Assembly (NCBI GenBank): GCA_020024675.1
Contig: JAHHTM010000040.1
Coordinates: 1 to 8,641, forward strand
Source: Muricomes sp.
Lineage (GTDB): Bacteria > Bacillota > Clostridia > Lachnospirales > Lachnospiraceae
DNA: 8,641 nucleotides
Direction: 5' to 3'
This document shows, one piece after another, positions 7,611 through 8,641 of the stretch (position 1 is the first letter of the stretch; every line of letters begins with the position of its first letter). Position numbers and translations under genes: made by a program. The notes beneath the pieces are model-generated. The model was given only the letters and a program-made list of their open reading frames with translations. It did not search any database and was not told the DNA's origin.

Positions 7611-7651
7611 AAAAGAACGATTCATAATTAATTATGAACCGTTCTTTTTTT
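7611..7651. terminator. Two-way terminator between DUF1846 and PAP2 genes
   Basis: A perfect 18-base palindrome (7621-7638) is extended by AAGAACG (7613-7619) pairing with CGTTCTT (7640-7646), with one mismatch between. On the plus strand it runs into a long T-tract (7645-7651). On the minus strand the A-rich 5' side (7605-7614) becomes a U-rich tail. Both convergent genes can therefore end here. The right half lies inside the last codons of the PAP2 gene, whose TAA stop (7634-7632) is in the stem. Confidence 0.88.
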
Positions 7652-8174
7652 CATATTTTTTAATGAGTTTAATAGCTGCCCAAGCAGAAAAAACTCCAAC
7701 TATAATTCCTGCAATTACGTCCGTAGGATAATGCACTCCTACATATAACCTTGAAAATGCTATTAGTGTTGCAAGTATGACTGCCATAATACCCCACATT
7801 TTAGGTGCCATTTTGAAAATAACCATTGCTACTGCAAAAGATGCACAGGAGTGACCGGACGGAAAGGAAAAATCAGCCTGCTTTCTCACTAAAAGTTCCA
7901 ACCCCTCAATCACCTCATACGGTCTTACTCTTGCGATTGCATTTTTTAATACAACGTTTGTGATCAATGTTCCTATAATCAAAGACAAAAGTGATGTTAT
8001 TCCTATTTTTCGTGTCTTTTTCGATATCAACAATAGAACGGATAATAAAATCCAAAACCACCCCATATCGCCAAGTGAGGTAATAAATTTCCAAACAGGT
8101 GTCAATATGTCTGATCTTAAATTTTCTTGTATAAACAGTAATATATTACCGTCTAGTTGTAATAATTGATTCAT
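7632..8174 (-). CDS. PAP2-family membrane phosphatase
   Basis: This is an integral membrane phosphatase of the type 2 phosphatidic acid phosphatase superfamily, acting on lipid phosphates or pyrophosphates at the outer face of the membrane. All three active-site motifs are intact in 180 residues: K-x6-RP with Lys77 and Arg84-Pro85, PSGH at 105-108, and SR-x5-H-x3-D with Arg142, His148 and Asp152. Hydrophobic segments are at about 37-51, 57-76, 109-122, 125-142 and 153-171. The N-terminal LDGNILLFIQ and LGDMGWFWIL segments are typical of short bacterial members. The ribosome binding site AAAGGAGA (8188-8181) is excellent. Undecaprenyl pyrophosphate (cell-wall carrier recycling, low-level bacitracin resistance) is a reasonable substrate by analogy with BcrC-like proteins. 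Phosphatidylglycerol phosphate or another lipid is equally possible. The gene's 3' end overlaps the convergent terminator. Confidence 0.92.
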   Translation of the reverse strand: MNQLLQLDGNILLFIQENLRSDILTPVWKFITSLGDMGWFWILLSVLLLISKKTRKIGITSLLSLIIGTLITNVVLKNAIARVRPYEVIEGLELLVRKQADFSFPSGHSCASFAVAMVIFKMAPKMWGIMAVILATLIAFSRLYVGVHYPTDVIAGIIVGVFSAWAAIKLIKKYEKKNGS

Positions 8175-8212
8175 TTTCAGTCTCCTTTACCTTGTTAAAT
8201 TTTAGAAAACGC

Positions 8213-8256
8213 AAGGACAGCAGTTACAACTGCTAACCCCTGTAACTGCTGCCCTT
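8213..8256 (-). terminator. Long hairpin, probable terminator of the upstream gene, with an alternative fold
   Basis: Sixteen bases (8213-8228) pair with 8241-8256 around a 12-base loop. In minus-strand RNA every pair forms (one G-U); plus-strand RNA has an A-C mismatch, so the structure favours leftward transcripts. It begins about 30 bases past the stop of the gene at 8286. The tail is only GCGUUUUCU, so termination may be leaky into the PAP2 gene. The arm AGCAGTT (8219-8225) can also pair with a nearer AACTGCT (8228-8234), giving a second, mutually exclusive small hairpin or an operator-like dyad. No good PAP2 promoter is evident; TTGTAA-N19-TAAAAT overlapping the hairpin is a weak candidate. 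Confidence 0.6.
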
Positions 8257-8285
8257 TCTTAAAAGGTGAAGTATCAATCGGATCA

Positions 8286-8639
8286 TTACATATCTTCTTT
8301 GATATTATATCTTCTTTTCCTTTTAGCATATACAGAATCATGCGCATTTTTCCGAAATTCTTTCTTTGTATTCTCCTGTATACATTCATCTGCTTTCAAC
8401 TGAAAATTCTCCATCTCCTTTTCCAGACGCATCATCCGAAAATTTTTCTTGTGATTTACTGCACCGAAAAACTCCTCAACTCTAAGGCTGATGCGATTAA
8501 AAACTCCAAGTCCGGATGCCTTTTCTTCTGAAAGAACACCAAAAGAGTAAAACCAGTGTTCTGTAAGCATCCAACATATCAACACCATGGCGACAGCTGA
8601 AACAAAAATAATCAAATCTTTTTCCAACATAGTTTTCAC
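8286..8639 (-). CDS. Small membrane-anchored protein of unknown function, possibly 5'-incomplete
   Basis: I do not recognise this 117-residue protein. Residues 8-26 form one hydrophobic helix, followed by an aromatic stretch (29-34) and a long charged part. Residues 64-100 are rich in Lys, Glu, Met and Phe and look helical, possibly coiled-coil. The C-terminus is strongly basic near 105-111. This suggests a protein held in the membrane by its N-terminus with a cytoplasmic or external helical tail; orientation is uncertain. The frame can begin at GTG (8639) or ATG (8630). The window ends at 8641, so no ribosome binding site can be checked and the true start could lie outside. It ends just before the hairpin at 8256-8213, and the PAP2 gene follows on the same strand. 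Absence of internal stops over 117 codons and a credible membrane helix support a real gene. Confidence 0.65.
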   Translation of the reverse strand: MKTMLEKDLIIFVSAVAMVLICWMLTEHWFYSFGVLSEEKASGLGVFNRISLRVEEFFGAVNHKKNFRMMRLEKEMENFQLKADECIQENTKKEFRKNAHDSVYAKRKRRYNIKEDM

Positions 8640-8641
8640 TC

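Noticed and set aside
8195..8389. Open frame of 64 codons on the minus strand between the PAP2 gene and the small membrane protein
   Set aside because: It overlaps the last third of the longer frame at 8286-8639 and runs through the hairpin at 8213-8256, so it is unlikely to be translated.
1..8641. CRISPR array, tRNA, rRNA, prophage or defence system
   Set aside because: I saw no regularly spaced repeats, cloverleaf sequences, phage genes or toxin/nuclease cassettes; the protein content is core chromosomal.

Overview
The window is A+T-rich DNA, very probably from the chromosome of a low-GC Firmicute. The set and order of genes (ftsH, uvrC, hprK, ROK glucokinase on one strand) looks most like a gut Clostridia/Lachnospiraceae genome. 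That placement rests on recognised protein families and gene order, not on a database search. Nearly all of the window is core chromosomal housekeeping DNA. I see no CRISPR array, rRNA, tRNA or complete mobile element.

Layout. The left two thirds (83-5985) is read leftward on the minus strand: ftsH (membrane AAA+ zinc protease), a rho-independent terminator, then a close-packed group uvrC (excision repair nuclease), hprK (HPr kinase/phosphorylase) and glcK (ROK glucokinase). Gaps within this group are 31 and 20 bases, so it is probably one transcript. Past glcK there is a good ribosome binding site and ATG whose reading frame stops after 12 codons. An inverted repeat with insertion-sequence-like character begins directly at that point. 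The left edge may therefore be a junction with an IS or a disrupted downstream gene.

A 141-base divergent intergenic region (5986-6126) carries a strong sigma-A-type promoter for ftsH on the minus strand and a plausible one on the plus strand for a DUF1846/UPF0371 protein (6127-7605), a conserved family of unknown role. That gene meets a convergent PAP2-type membrane phosphatase gene (7632-8174, minus) at a symmetric two-way terminator that overlaps the phosphatase stop codon. At the right edge, a small membrane-anchored protein of unknown function (8286-8639, minus) ends before a long hairpin at 8213-8256. This hairpin can also fold a second way.

How the parts fit. HprK sets the phosphorylation state of HPr Ser46, and so carbon catabolite control, in response to glycolytic intermediates. 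GlcK makes glucose-6-phosphate from non-PTS glucose. Their adjacency is a sensible carbon-flux module attached to a DNA repair gene. FtsH, PAP2 and the small anchored protein act at the membrane. I found no convincing new system. The points most worth a second look are the left-edge junction, the dual-fold hairpin at 8213-8256, and the uncharacterised DUF1846 protein beside ftsH.
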